Positions 1-11,278 of a stretch of 64,000 nucleotides of DNA are shown here, one piece after another. Position numbers and translations under genes: made by a program. Each line of letters opens with the position of its first letter. The stretch's first letter is position 1. Source of the stretch: Dreissena polymorpha (taxonomy: Eukaryota; Mollusca; Bivalvia; Myida; Dreissenidae); assembly GCF_020536995.1 (NCBI RefSeq), contig NC_068355.1, positions 128,140,972 through 128,204,971 of the forward strand, given 5' to 3'. Below the pieces are notes generated by a model. It was not told the origin of the DNA. It saw nothing but the letters and a program-made list of their open reading frames with translations, and did not search any database.

Positions 1-322
1 TATAAAGCGTTGCAACGCGAAACGATTTAATAATTTTGAGAGTTCTGTTGTTGTCGTTATATTTTGTGAAACTGCGAGGATCGCTTATATGAAGTATAAA
101 GTACATCTGTCATAGTATAAGGAAGGATGTGGTTTAATGCGTAGACTTTTTATTCCAGGACTCCAGGGGTCAGTGGTTCGAGTCCTGCTGAGGGTTTCTT
201 TTTTATTTTAATCTTGATTTTTTTACTGGTAGCTTTTTAGATCCAATGTTTACCTTTATCAATATAAAGCATTTAATGACAAATTTCAAAACATGCCAAA
301 ATCTGTGAAAAGACCCCTTTAA
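1..322 (+). mobile_element. TIR-flanked element with tRNA-like core, cut by window edge
   Basis: This is the right part of a repeat whose whole copy is at 58605-59115 and whose left part recurs at 14179-14542. It holds a B-box-like pol III signal (GGTTCGAGTCC near 174-184) followed by a T-run, then a right end reading roughly CTGTGAAAAGACCCCTTT, an imperfect inverse of the left end AAAGGGGCCTTTTCACG seen in the other copies. The left end lies outside the window. Confidence 0.7.
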
Positions 323-487
323 TGAGACGGTGGTATTATATGTGTTCATAAACAATCAAATCATGAATATTTGTGTTGAAGTTTCAAAAATAGATTAACA
401 ATCAGGATAAACACATGTTTTTTCGGTCTTCAGCAAGCTATTTAATTGCTCCACAATATATACATGTACCTGTGTATGTATTCCCAG

Positions 488-664
488 TATGCGCAACGCT
501 ACAGCATCCCATACACGGTTTGGTCGCCACTCCTATGGGAAACACTTCAGGTGCGGTAGCGGAGTACTCGTGTGACGTCGGCTTCTCGATCCTTGGGGTC
601 AACAACCGAACGTGTGACCACGACGGGGTCTGGACAGGGGTCGCTCCGACCTGTGGGATAACTG
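488..664 (+). CDS. Gene 1 exon: CCP module A
   Basis: Acceptor TTCCCAG ends at 487 and donor GTAACT starts at 665; phase 1/1, 59 codons. It has the CCP pattern of four cysteines (CATLQ, SCDVG, RTCD, PTCG) and the tryptophan in GVWTG before the last cysteine. An in-frame ATG at 415 extends the reading frame upstream but lies before a good acceptor, so I treat this as an internal exon and the first one visible. Confidence 0.85.
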
Positions 665-3600
665 GTAACTCTTCTGGAACGGCTCTTTTGAGGCGAAGAA
701 CTATGTTTGTTGCCCTGATACTTGACCAAGATTGGGAAACGTACTTTGTCGTTTATTTCCTTTCAGTATTTTTATCTTATAAATGGTCGTCTTGAATATT
801 TTCTTATTGAAAAGAATATCTGAAATACCCTTAAATATTAGTTTTAAATACACTATTAAGTCAGCAAACGCATCTAATAAGAGTTTCTTGATTGACGAAA
901 TTGTTGACTAAACTCTTGGTTATATAGTTAAAGGTCGGGATACTTAAGGGTATGTTGTTTAACCGGAAACAAAGATGCACCACACAATTGAATTCCATTT
1001 AAATAACATTTAAGTGTAGCAAGATAAGCATGCAAATATCATATCCTAACAACAATAGTATCATCATTCAAATCTAGACTGTGGCCCCGTGCCCCAGGTT
1101 CCGCACGGTAATGTGACGTACTCTCCCGACACTGTTTACCGTTCAGCCGTGATGTTCACTTGTGACGACGGTGCTGGGTACAAGCTGGTGGGCGTGGCTA
1201 GTAGGATTTGCCAACCGTCGGGACTCTGGAGTGACATGCAGCCGTCGTGTGAACTGAAGGGTAACATATTTTTCATTCTGAATGAAGCGTAAATCATGTA
1301 AACTTACATAATAGTAAACAATATAATTATTTTCACCAATCCCGAACCTTTTAAGAAATATATTTATCAACATATTATACAACTATACATATATTATTCA
1401 TAAGATATGATAACGATCCATCGAGATATGTCTCGAAAAACTGAATGCAAATCATATGTATGTTTTTATTTACAAAACTCATCGCATATTTAAGAAGCAT
1501 TCGGTCGTTGTTTGTTATACTGAGTTCTAATAAAAACTAACGTACAATATATTTTCCGCAAACCACTATAAAAAATATTTGACACTGTGCTTCAATGGAG
1601 ACCACTAATGTAGTACTCGATAAAAGGTACTCAAACACACCCACATCAAAATATGAAACGATTTGTGAATGTGACTTTAATATTATTGAAAAGTGTTATT
1701 TGAGTGTCCAATTCCCTACATGTAACAAAGATGGCATGGCATGTAATTGCTGGGAGAATACCGTACCAAACTGTCGGGGTTTTTCTCGCGCTCTTGATCC
1801 CAATCTCGCATCAACAGGATACCTCAAGCACTGTAACAGAAGTAGATTAAGTCCAATACAGTACAACGAACATTCAAGATCAATCCTTTATACATTTTAT
1901 AGAATACATGTCAATTTTTGTAAATTGCAAATGATATGGTTTGCAATAAATAAAAAGAATCAACATAACACATAATTCAAAGCATGTGCGCTTTTACAAG
2001 AAAGGTAACGTAACCGATAATTTCGTATGTCGAAACGATCAAAACTTATTGATAAAACATGGGGTATTGTTTGAAAGCAACATATGGATTGGTTCCCATT
2101 CAATAAGATTCATAGCACTATAGCACTATGTTCTTTTTATAGATTGTGGACTCCCTAAAGCTGTCGCAAACGGTTTCTTCACTTACACATCCACCGATGT
2201 CCACTCCGTATCGACCTACGCATGTAACTATGGATACGGACTCGTGGGGTCAGCTGCTGTAACCTGTATGACATCCGGCTTCTGGGGACCGCTTCCGGTT
2301 TGTAGCTTAGGTAAGAATGGTGTAAGGGTACACGTTGTATATATACACACATGAACATTTCGTACGTGTTAACATGCAAGTTGTGAGGTGGACATACATG
2401 TTTTTCTGCATTAACACCGGTTGAATTTGCGTTCATTTTAATGCTTATTTGAACATCATCTTTGAATAATTGCAAAAGGCTGTATTTACTGGGTAGACTT
2501 TATGAACGAAAACATAATGACATATATATTTTTAAAACAATAAACTTGTCACAAAGTATAATCTGTTTGGAAAGTTACATGTTACCAATACCAAATAATT
2601 TAACTACCAAAAGGCGACGATTTAAGAAATAATTTCGAAGTGGCACAACGGTGAAACTTTCCCTGTTGTTTCTATTCATCGCGGCATAGATTGCGGCGAC
2701 CCGCCTGTAGTTGCGCATAGTACCGTACACATACCCACAAGGACTCTGGTGGGGGATAAAGCGACCTACACGTGCAGCAACGGCTACGTTGTAAGCGGAA
2801 GTGCCTCCATTCAATGCCAGACAAGTGGTGCGTGGTCCAAAACGCCCATATGTTACATAGGTACGTATAATGTGCACCATAAAGGCTCATTTAAAAATAT
2901 GTGCATATCATAACACTTTTCCACGTTGTATTAAGCGATATTTAGAATTCTTAATTTGTAGCAATTCACCATGCTTAAATATCTTAAGATTATTTTGTGA
3001 GAAATTTCATAAAACCTTTGTTAAACGACTTTATTTTTTGGACTGCGTGTGTTTTAGGCTTTTTCCAATTAAAAGATTAAAATAAGTATTTGTTTTGTTA
3101 ATGCACTGTGTTAATGTTCTTTTAAAAGTGTACAATATAAGCGTGGTATTTATTTTAATGAGGCTATGTAAAGTGACGATGTGCATGATGCGTTTCCAAA
3201 TTTGACCAAGCCTAGCGATAGAACTGTAATACAAATGTTGGCGATTCGCTATAGAAAACATTTGATAAATTGGCACAATGTGAGTGTCTACTAACTTAGG
3301 ACGTGTAAATAATTTCTGTCTGGGGTCATCGGTGTTTGGCAGTTTAATAGTTATTGATTACCATTTTATTTTAGTAACTATGGGTTACGGCGAGGCATGC
3401 GTTTCCACGTCTCAGTGTGACACCGACCAGGCTACATGCCGGACAGACCGCGGTCAGAACATGTGTCTGTGCGCGGCTAGCGGGGAGCTGTACGACGTAC
3501 AGACGAACGCTTGTCTCAAAAGTAAGTATACGTGCATCAGCGTTTATGCGACCAATTTACAACAAATTTAATGCACAATAAACAAGTTCATTCTAATTTA

Positions 3601-6600
3601 TGTCTGACACATTTTTATAATAATTATATCAAAAATCAAACCTAACACCTCTTCCTTTTGGTGAATACAGTTGAGATGCAAAGATGCTGCAATAACGATT
3701 GTACAACAAGATAGTGGATAAATCTAAATATATTCTTTTACTGCATTATCAAAACCATATATTTTAGATTATACCTGAAATATATACTTATTCACATAAA
3801 TTGTTCGGGCATTACTGCCAGTACTTTGATTTTCATGAGAGAAACAAAAAATAAATGTTAGAAAGTTAATTATTCTAAGTAATGCACGAACTCAGTTGAA
3901 ACGCATCCCTTTCACTAAATACATCAGGTCTTTTTGGTTAAATTGTCATTCGTATATATTGAAACTATATGATGTTGTCATTTGCTCCTTTCTTAGTATG
4001 CAATGACCTCCCGGAAGCCCAAACATTCCCGTACGGCTGGGTGGTCCACCCGGAAGTCCCGTCGGCCGGTCAGATCGCCGTATATTCATGCGCAGCCGGA
4101 TATGCTCTACACGGGCACTCTGTGCGCATGTGCCAATCGGATGGGCGTTGGAGCGGCGTGGAACCCAAGTGCTCATTCGGTAGTTTTTATAGCATTTGTG
4201 TTTTGAAATTTTATTAAACTAACTTCCATGCCGATTTCACGATAGTGACTTATTTTATGCTTTCCGATGGTTTATAGAGAAATATAAGTGAATTAAAACT
4301 GATATTTTACTGTTTCAAACCGTGAAAAATAACAGTGAAAATCAATGATTTTTTTAGTTTTACCGGAACTATTTTTAGATATCTTTGGTTTCCACATTGT
4401 GACTCCCAATTATGACCAAGGGCGACTACTCTGCATTGATGTTTATAAAAACATACGGATGAGCATCCTTATAAAATACATAGGGGCGCCCAACGGGGAA
4501 TTATATTGTAAGAAATGGCAAAAATACAAAAATAATCATTTGAAAGCATAAAAGAAAAAGAAAATTTGTTTGATTTGGTGGAAAATCGATTTTATCATAT
4601 TTTTTCTTGATCATATTTTATCATATTTTTTCTTGATCATAGAAAAAAAATGTAATACTCGCGGCTGCGCAACTCGTAAAATTATCATTTTCTATTATCG
4701 CTCGTGAATTAAAATCGATATTCCACCAAATCCAACAAATTGTGGTAAAGGTTTGCTAATGAACGAATGGTATAGTGTTATTTTAAGGTATTTTATACAA
4801 AAACCCATGCCAGTATTTGAATATGTAATACCACAAAGAGACAAAACAAGATGAAATATGGTAGCGAACATTTAAGCCCCATGCTGGGAAAAATGGGTTT
4901 AATGCATGTTCGTGAAGTGTCATTCCAGACTAGCCTGTGAAATTCGCAATGGTTAGTCAGGTATGCCACTTTACGCTTTTATGGAAGCTTTTGTTTATAG
5001 GAAGTCCCTTATAAACATAAATTCAGATTAAGGGGAAGTATCGTTCCTGACAGGCATATGCGGACTGCACAGTCTTATCTACGACGACATTCCATTTTAC
5101 GCATGTGCCATAAGCCCAGTTTAATGTAATCGAGGCTAATTTAAACGTCTTTCTATATATGTTCTTGTTGTCATATACATTTATCAATATGCTCAAAATA
5201 TAAATAATTCATGCTTAAGTTTGTCGAAAGATATGTATTGATTACAGCAAAATAATGGCAAAATAATAACAGGTGCTGAAAATTATTAATCATTCCAATC
5301 GTTAATGTCACGTTGCAATCTTGATAAAAAATTGGCGACTATTAAAACGAGCACAGTGCATAGATGTTTGCGAATCCTTATGCATTTTACGATCCGTTAA
5401 CACAGATAGATAACTCGGAGTAAAACGTTTGCAAAAGAAATATTAATTTATCATGAAGCGGTATTTGCTATGTGCATGTCTATTTCGTATTAAGTCTATG
5501 ACTATCATTATCCACTATAACTATCCCAGGCTGTCCGTTCCCGACGAACCCCCTGAACGGTTACGTTAACACTTCGGAAGGCCTAGTAGCCGGCAACCGT
5601 ATCCAGTACTACTGCAAGCCCGGTTATGCGTTGAGAGGCGAGGAGTTCCGAGTGTGCCTTCAAGACTCCACGTGGAGCGGCTCGGAGCCGACATGCGCTA
5701 TTGGTGAGATAAAATTTACCTTTTTTGTTCGTTGTGTATTTTAGCTCAATATGATCAAAGTCGCAAGGCTTATTAAAAAAAAACTATCGACTCCGTTTCA
5801 TTGACAGAACGCTTCCGAATGGTCTTGACGACACTACCTGCGAGTGGATAGCATCCTAAACCTCCTGATCATTAGGAAAAGTCCAAATCCAAGTCCCCTA
5901 CACGCCACAAGCAAATGGATCTTGAAGAATAATTTAAAAGATCAATAGCAATTGTGCATATACGCGTGCATAAATAACACAATTAAATCGTTTTTATATT
6001 AACACATGTCATGTCGATGGCAAGCGACAATAATTAACACAGGCTCTATTAATATAATTGTTATGCGCTACCGCTTTTCAGTAAGTTTCTTCCACTAGTC
6101 GTTTTTTTTTTTAAATAATATACTTACTTATATTCATTTACATAAGAAAGACTTCCCACTAACATTTATTTCAGGTATATTATCCCCGTTTTCGTTTTCT
6201 CAATGTCTAGTGTACCGTATTTATCAACTTTCGTGTTTTTACTCTAAAAATGCAAATAAATAACGTTACAGAATGTGAAACGTTACCGGAAATCAAGAAC
6301 GGTTACATCGACATGTCTGACGGCCGTTGGGAGGGGGTCCATGTGATATATGTATGCCACAACAACTATGCATTGGCCGGGGACTCCATACGGAAGTGCG
6401 AATACACCGGCAGATGGAGTGGCCTAGAACCAACCTGCGGCTTTGGTAATATGAACATGTGTATACGTGTCGGTCATTTAAATCAGGTGCAACGATATTA
6501 TCCTAACATGTCAACACCCATTTCCCACGCATAAAACGTGTTAGTTGATAAACAGTTTTTGAGTACTTACAATTTTGAGTTCTCCCGTCACATAAGAGCC

Positions 6601-9600
6601 CTATTTTAAACATGAAGTACACTGCTGATCGGTGTACGTCCCATATGGACAAGTAAGTAGGTTAATGCTTAGCTAGAGACCGAACTTCTGCTACCATTGA
6701 TGGCATCATGCGCCAGTGTGACCTCGCTTACGTTCTAATCTGCTCAAGTTGTCTGTTAGATTTAAAGGGCCGCATTCTGGAAAAACAGGGCTTAATGCAT
6801 GTGTGTGCCATCCAAGATAAGCATGTACAGTCCGCATAAAGCATAATTTTCCCAGAATAACGTTTGACCTTTGAGTACATTAGCTCGACCTTATTAATCA
6901 GCAAGTTGATTATAGGTTGATAGCCTAGATGATCAAATGAAAACTCCACCGATACATCTTATAAATGTTTACTTGATTCAGAACAAGATTGGCTCGTTCA
7001 ATGGCAATTGTTCTTGTTTGTTGGTCATTTGCTCGCTCGATCTGTCGCTAAATGTAGTTAGTGACCTTACATTGTTTAATCAAGACTACGATGACAATCT
7101 GCTTTTGATATTAGTGATATATAATTGCACATTTTTATATAATCCAATATATTCCCTTTAAATGTCTGTACTTACAACTTTGCACAAACATAAAAGGCGA
7201 AGCAAGGTTTATTGAGGCCACTGGCTGCTGTATGGTTTACTCAATTAACAGGCTGTTTCCTGTTTGTTTCAGCGATGTTCCCGGACATTGTCTTGGCCCT
7301 TGGCGGTGTATTGTTATTTATCATTCTCGTGGACGTTTTCGCCATCATCTTCTTCCTCATTTACAAGTTCCACAAGAAACCAGAGGTGAGGACTATACAC
7401 CCAATACAAAACTTACCACGAGCTGTATATTCTCTAAAAAAAGAGAGTTGTGTTCAGCAGTGTGTGCAATGCTATATCGCTAAATGGGCGGATCCAAATA
7501 ATGCTATTTTAGAAACGTGCGTTTATATGTTATCTTTATTTCTATGTTTACTATACCTGGTCGCGTGGTCTCTTATTATTAATGCTATTGTTACGTAATT
7601 CCATGCTGCTACTATAACGTACATATAACTTTAACATAACCCCTTCTAATAATATTTACTGAACGGCCATGTTTGTTGCACAGTCGTCATCGACGTGTGA
7701 TTTTTGTTTTACACACGAAGCGGTTAAGAATTTCTTTATATTATTAACCAAACCATCTTATCGACATATCGGATACCTTTTTCAACGTTCGGTAATATTT
7801 TGTTATCGCTAAATTGTTCAATGTTAAATTGGTGTGTTTGTTTACATTTTTACAATTGTGTTTGTGTCTGTAACCAAATGTTTAGGATTGTGTTGTAAAA
7901 ATATTTTTATTATATAATATTTCACGAATGTTTGAAAACAAAGTTATTGTTATTGCAACCAACGAGTTGTTAGGGTGCTTGAAACCCAGCGCTCTTTAGT
8001 TAAAAACCTCGTTTGAATTGAGCTCATCTTTATCTAATACTCATCGCATATCTGTGTTTTGTTCTTTCAAAATTGGGCAAAATGCATGTGCGTTAAGTGT
8101 CGTCCCAGATTAGCCTGTGCAGTCCGCACAGGCTAATCAGGGACGACACTTTCCGCTTAAATTTGATTTTCGGCAAGGAGGGACTTCCTTTAAACGAAAA
8201 ATGTCATAAAAGCAGCGGAAGTGTCGTCCCTGATAAGCCTGTGCGGACTGCACAGGCTAATCTGGGACGGCACTTTACGCACATGCATTAAGCCCAGTTT
8301 TCTCAGAACACGACTCATACATTCAGGTCAAGTTCGATGATATATCTAAGGAGGACGTTAATAACACGACTGAGATTGAAGACTTTGGAGATAACCCGAT
8401 GGTCAAACCACAGGCATTTTCGGTTCGTATTGTATGCTCATAATGAAAAAATACAAATAAACATGTGTATTATTTACCGTTTCATATGTTTCGAAAACGT
8501 ATACAATTGTGAAAACAAAAGTCAACAATTATGAAAAAAATCCCCTAGTCAAAGTCAAAACGAATAATTCTTAGTTTTCCAGATGAACCAGTTTTTACCT
8601 AGTTTTCACTAAATATGTGTTTTAAAATGAGATGTTTTAACGGTCACCTGTTAAGATGAATAAATATTTGAAAGGCATACAAATGGAAGGTTAAACATCT
8701 TCTGGCCGTAACGTTATTTAAGCGGCGATTACAAAATTGTAATTCATATCTGATTTTCACAATTTTTTTCTTCGCTTTGCAATCTGGCGCCGTAATTTAT
8801 CATGAATAAAAATCTTCAACAAGCACTGTCCATACCCGTGCTTTATAAGTAATTTAGTCGCGTTCTGAGAAAACTGGGCTTAATGCATGTGCGTAAAGTG
8901 TCGTCCCAGATTAGCCTGTGCAGTCCGCCTAAATTGGATTTTTTGTTAAGAAGAGACTTTATTTAATCGAAAAATGTCATAAAAGCGGACAGTGTCGTCC
9001 CTGATTAGCCTGTGCGGACTGCACAGGCTAATCTGGGACGTCACTTTACGCACATGCATTATGCCCAGTTTTCTCAGAACTCGACTCAATTGGTTTGCAT
9101 AGTTCTCAAAACATCCTATCACTGAACAGATCTACGGCAAGAACTATAAAGTACCAACGATAAGTCACAACGACGATCCCGCTACACCCCACCCACCGCC
9201 GCAACCCAATCCTGCCTCGAAGATTATATCCCTCTCCTTGTTCGACAAACCAAGCGCCGCGTGGAAAAAAATATTCAGGAAGGACCGGAAGTACGAACCG
9301 GAAGTTGAGGAAAGGTCGAAAGACGATGAAGTCTACGCTTCTCGCCATGCCTTGCATGGATTTCCGGTATGTGAATATTATTGTTCAGATTACAATCAAT
9401 CCTGTGAATTTAGTGTCTAAATAAGACGGAGTAAAAACCTTTTCTGTGAATGTTCTATATGAAATATCTAATATGTAAATATATAACAATAGTACGACGT
9501 TAAAAATAACATAGATGGAATGAAAACTGACAACCGTGAGTAAGAGAGAATAGCATAAGCTGTTGATATTTGTAAATATGTGTTTGACACATTTAAATAG

Positions 9601-11154
9601 CTCTGTATAGTATTTAAGATAGCCGTGTATATACCACAGGTGATAAGCGTGTGGCTATGATATTAATTAGTGACAACATCATTTTGAATGATAAATAATC
9701 ATATTATAACGAAAAATCAACTTTTCTGAAAACAAATTTCACTATCAAATATATATATAACAAGGTATTCAACTCGAATTCACCCGAAAACAGGGTGCAT
9801 CGCTTTGAACAGCCATTACTTCATCAAATTTGCAGCGATTATCACGCTCTCGGTCTTATTCAACGCATAAATGAATTTCCTTTCTGGAAATGTACATCTC
9901 TTGCAATATTTTTACAAATTCGGGGTCAACTTTTAAGAAATAACACGATACACAACTCGCGTGACCCACTTAATACCGATCAGATAGGATTTCAGACTGA
10001 AATCTTCACGGAGTAAAGGCCATTTTCCCTTCAAAGTTCACGGAATTCGATACCATAATTCAACAAGCTAATTCGTTGAATTGATATCCCCGCCAATATG
10101 CTTCTGGACACACAAGTACTATATTTGTCACTTAAAAAAGCATGTTTTCAAGATACAAAGGACCATAACTCCATTATTAACAGATGGTGAACAATGTCAT
10201 TTGGCGTGCATCATCCTCTTATCCATATATATACTGATGCCAAGTTTCAATGAAATCCGTCAAAGCACTTCCAAGATATGGCTCCGGACGGACGGACGAA
10301 AAGACGGACGGAAAGACGGACGGAAGGAAGACGGACAACGCCCAAAACAATATCCCTCCGCCTATGGCGGGGGATAATAAAACGTATTAAAAAAACATTT
10401 TTACCGTACTTGCCGTTGCATTATGCATCAAAACTAACTGTCCAGCGCCGTTTGAAACCTTTGTTTACATACATTTCAACTAACTGACATTTTAAACACA
10501 CGAGTGATTTCATTGGTCCAATGCGAAGGTGTGTCTTTACAACTGGAGATTTCATTCATGAATACTGTCAGCTCGTCTTCAAGTAGGTCAAGTTAATTGT
10601 GTATCGTTTTATTTCTTAAAATGTGACCCAGCATGTGTAGAAATATAACAAGGTATATACATTTCCAGAAAGGAAATTCATTTGAATAAGACCGGGTTCA
10701 TGAACATCGCTGCAAAATTGATGAAGTAATGGTTGTTCAAAGCGATGCACCCCGTTTTCGGGTGATTTCGAGTTGAATACCTTGTTATATATATATTTGA
10801 TAGTGTTATATATATATATTTGATAGTGAATTTCTTTTCGGAAAAGTTGATTTTTCTTTATAATATGATTATTTATCATTCAAAAAGATGTTTTCACTAA
10901 TTAATATCATAGCCACACGCTAATCACCTGTGGTATATACCAACAACGTTGCTTTAATATTTTTTTCTCGTTTCTGGATAAGTTTGCTATAGTAAACTTT
11001 AATATCGTATTTGCTTATTTTTCATTTTATAAGACGAATTCACTTGGAAAATGAAATTTTAATTTGTTTACAGACGGGCCCAAGTCGAGATGGTGAATAC
11101 CAGAACAGCGATGAGCTCGATCTGTCCTTTGACTCTCAAGAAAGCACAGCGTGA
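488..11154 (+). CDS. Gene 1: CCP-repeat single-pass membrane receptor (5' partial)
   Basis: Spliced gene; exons 488-664, 1078-1260, 2143-2310, 2690-2860, 3375-3521, 3997-4179, 5530-5703, 6272-6445, 7273-7385, 8327-8422, 9103-9366, 11074-11154. The extracellular part is four CCP (sushi) modules, one six-cysteine EB/EGF-like module and three more CCPs. A transmembrane exon and a cytoplasmic tail of about 150 residues follow, ending in TGA at 11152-11154. Extracellular exons are all phase 1/1; the tail exons are phase 0. No signal peptide is visible, so one or more 5' exons lie left of the window. CCP modules usually bind protein partners, as in complement regulators and adhesion receptors; the ligand here is unknown. 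The tail has tyrosine motifs that suggest signalling. I recognise no specific orthologue. A decayed copy of the 3' half is at 34330-38065. Confidence 0.85.
1078..1260 (+). CDS. Gene 1 exon: CCP module B
   Basis: Acceptor AATCTAG, donor GTAACA, phase 1/1, 183 nt. Begins [11 protein letters not shown] and carries FTCDD, RICQ, LWSD and PSCE, the full four-cysteine plus tryptophan CCP signature. Confidence 0.85.
2143..2310 (+). CDS. Gene 1 exon: CCP module C
   Basis: Acceptor TTTTATAG, donor GTAAGA, phase 1/1, 168 nt. Begins [11 protein letters not shown]; cysteines in YACN, VTCM and PVCS with FWGP as the tryptophan position. A degraded copy of this exon is at 34330-34470. Confidence 0.85.
2690..2860 (+). 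CDS. Gene 1 exon: CCP module D
   Basis: Acceptor CGGCATAG, donor GTACGT, phase 1/1, 171 nt. Begins [10 protein letters not shown]; later cysteines in YTCSN, IQCQ and PICY, tryptophan in AWSK. Confidence 0.85.
3375..3521 (+). CDS. Gene 1 exon: six-cysteine EB/EGF-like module
   Basis: Acceptor ATTTTAG, donor GTAAGT, phase 1/1, 147 nt. Cysteine spacing is C-x5-C-x6-C-x8-C-x-C-x13-C. The gene 2 exon at 21227-21376 has nearly the same spacing (x9 instead of x8) and the same lead-in (V-x-M-x-Y) and ending (CLK), so the two are paralogous. The CxC core and spacing resemble EB or EGF-like modules; the exact family is unsure. Confidence 0.8.
3997..4179 (+). CDS. Gene 1 exon: CCP module E
   Basis: Acceptor TTTCTTAG, donor GTAGTT, phase 1/1, 183 nt. 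Cysteines in VCNDL, YSCAA, RMCQ and PKCS; tryptophan in RWSG. The copy at 35137-35319 has the same length but two in-frame stops. Confidence 0.85.
4562..4742. mobile_element. Short hairpin MITE
   Basis: Ends are near-perfect inverted repeats of about 32 bp: TTTGATTTGGTGGAAAATCG at the left and its complement, around TATTCCACCAAATCC, at the right. The centre is AT-rich. A half copy lies near 19490-19560. It sits in the intron between CCP modules E and F and has no coding capacity. Confidence 0.7.
4870..5125. mobile_element. MITE family 1, degenerate copy
   Basis: A worn copy of the element seen at 8856-9087. It keeps the GGGTTTAATGCATGT start, the central hairpin words and the ACGCATGTGCCATAAGCCCAG end, with many substitutions. 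It lies in a gene 1 intron. Confidence 0.7.
5530..5703 (+). CDS. Gene 1 exon: CCP module F
   Basis: Acceptor TATCCCAG, donor GTGAGA, phase 1/1, 174 nt. Begins [11 protein letters not shown]; later cysteines in YYCK, RVCL and PTCA; tryptophan in TWSG. No copy of this exon is visible in the pseudogene block. Confidence 0.85.
6272..6445 (+). CDS. Gene 1 exon: CCP module G, membrane-proximal
   Basis: Acceptor GTTACAG, donor GTAATA, phase 1/1, 174 nt. Begins [11 protein letters not shown]; later cysteines in YVCHN, RKCE and PTCG; tryptophan in RWSG. It is the last extracellular module before the transmembrane exon. Confidence 0.85.
6767..6865. mobile_element. MITE family 1, internally deleted remnant
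   Basis: Only the ends remain: GGGCTTAATGCATGTGTGTG at the left and a short stretch with ACAGTCCGCATAAAGC at the right. A remnant at a similar place in the duplicated block (35835-35945, also upstream of the transmembrane exon) suggests the insertion predates that duplication. Confidence 0.55.
7273..7385 (+). CDS. Gene 1 exon: transmembrane segment
   Basis: Acceptor TTTCAG, donor GTGAGG; enters in phase 1 and leaves in phase 0. A hydrophobic run of about 25 residues (within [18 protein letters not shown] and AIIFFLIY) is followed by the basic stop-transfer KFHKKPE, so this is a type I single-pass anchor. The decayed copy is at about 36280-36388. Confidence 0.85.
8061..8316. mobile_element. 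MITE family 1, near-complete copy
   Basis: About 250 bp with inverted ends (AATGCATGTGCGTTAAGTG at the left, TTACGCACATGCATTAAGCC at the right) and an internal hairpin around GCAGTCCGCACAGGCTAATC. The right end stops about 10 bp before the splice acceptor of the exon at 8327. Confidence 0.8.
8327..8422 (+). CDS. Gene 1 exon: cytoplasmic tail part 1
   Basis: Acceptor ACATTCAG, donor GTTCGT (non-consensus after GT), phase 0/0, 32 codons. The product is hydrophilic and acidic ([19 protein letters not shown]). The reading is supported by in-frame joining to both neighbours and by a matching copy at 37045-37139. Confidence 0.8.
8856..9087. mobile_element. MITE family 1, best-preserved copy
   Basis: The ends are clear inverted repeats: AGTCGCGTTCTGAGAAAACT at the left and AGTTTTCTCAGAACTCGACT at the right. 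The interior is a hairpin built from GCCTGTGCGGACTGCACAGG. No coding capacity. The right end is about 15 bp from the acceptor of the exon at 9103. Confidence 0.85.
9103..9366 (+). CDS. Gene 1 exon: cytoplasmic tail part 2
   Basis: Acceptor TTTGCATAG, donor GTATGT, phase 0/0, 88 codons open throughout. It encodes a proline-rich stretch ([10 protein letters not shown]), a basic cluster ([11 protein letters not shown]) and tyrosines in [11 protein letters not shown] and DDEVYASR. These could be docking sites for SH2 or SH3 adaptors, by inference only. No copy is visible in the pseudogene block. Confidence 0.8.
9627..10939. mobile_element. Foldback element with ~350-bp inverted arms
   Basis: The left arm (about 9627-9971) and right arm (about 10581-10939) are inverted copies. 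They share TATACCACAGGTGAT, the words around GATGCACCCCGTTTTCGGGT, and the inner CGATACACAA. The roughly 610-bp centre holds another repeat with a GGAC/GGAAGAC tract. No protein is encoded. It sits in the last intron of gene 1. Confidence 0.7.
10075..10380 (+). repeat. Interspersed repeat with GGAC tract inside the foldback
   Basis: Begins near GATATCCCCGCCAATATG and ends CCTCCGCCTATGGCGGGGGA, with (GGACG)-type repeats at about 10284-10335. Similar GGACGGAC tails occur near 48070 and, in related form, at 26790-26850. This looks like the 3' tail of a non-autonomous retroposon or DNA-element family; I cannot assign it. Confidence 0.5.
11074..11154 (+). CDS. Gene 1 terminal coding exon
   Basis: Acceptor TTTACAG; 26 codons then TGA at 11152-11154. 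The product [19 protein letters not shown] and onward ends QESTA. EYQN fits the Y-x-N pattern preferred by Grb2-type SH2 domains and is followed by an acidic, serine-rich end. A copy with a premature stop is at 37961-38065. Confidence 0.82.
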   Translation, partial: TGPSRDGEYQNSDELDLSFDSQESTA

Positions 11155-11278
11155 CCTTTAGCTGAAAGACTATCAGACTCCTTGTTTAATTCTTGTTGAA
11201 TATTGCTGAACTCCAAACAAGACACTCAGCTATTTAATTGATGCTTATTGAAGCCTCTCAGACGAGACGTTAACATAT

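Noticed and set aside
415-487. ATG at 415 as the gene 1 start with a signal peptide
   Set aside because: The stretch is only weakly hydrophobic and a good acceptor (TTCCCAG) at 487 precedes a phase-1 CCP exon like all the others, so the start is more likely upstream of the window.
1595-1975. 126-residue open frame with several cysteines
   Set aside because: Cysteine spacing fits no CCP, EGF or EB-like pattern, it lacks convincing splice borders, and it lies inside a gene 1 intron.
4345-4551. 68-residue open frame in a gene 1 intron
   Set aside because: No cysteine module, no good splice borders and no counterpart in the duplicated block.
7386-7598. Open frame running on from the gene 1 transmembrane exon with a second hydrophobic stretch
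   Set aside because: A good GTGAGG donor at 7386 and an in-frame tail exon at 8327, also present in the duplicated block, show this is intron. An intron-retained form cannot be excluded.
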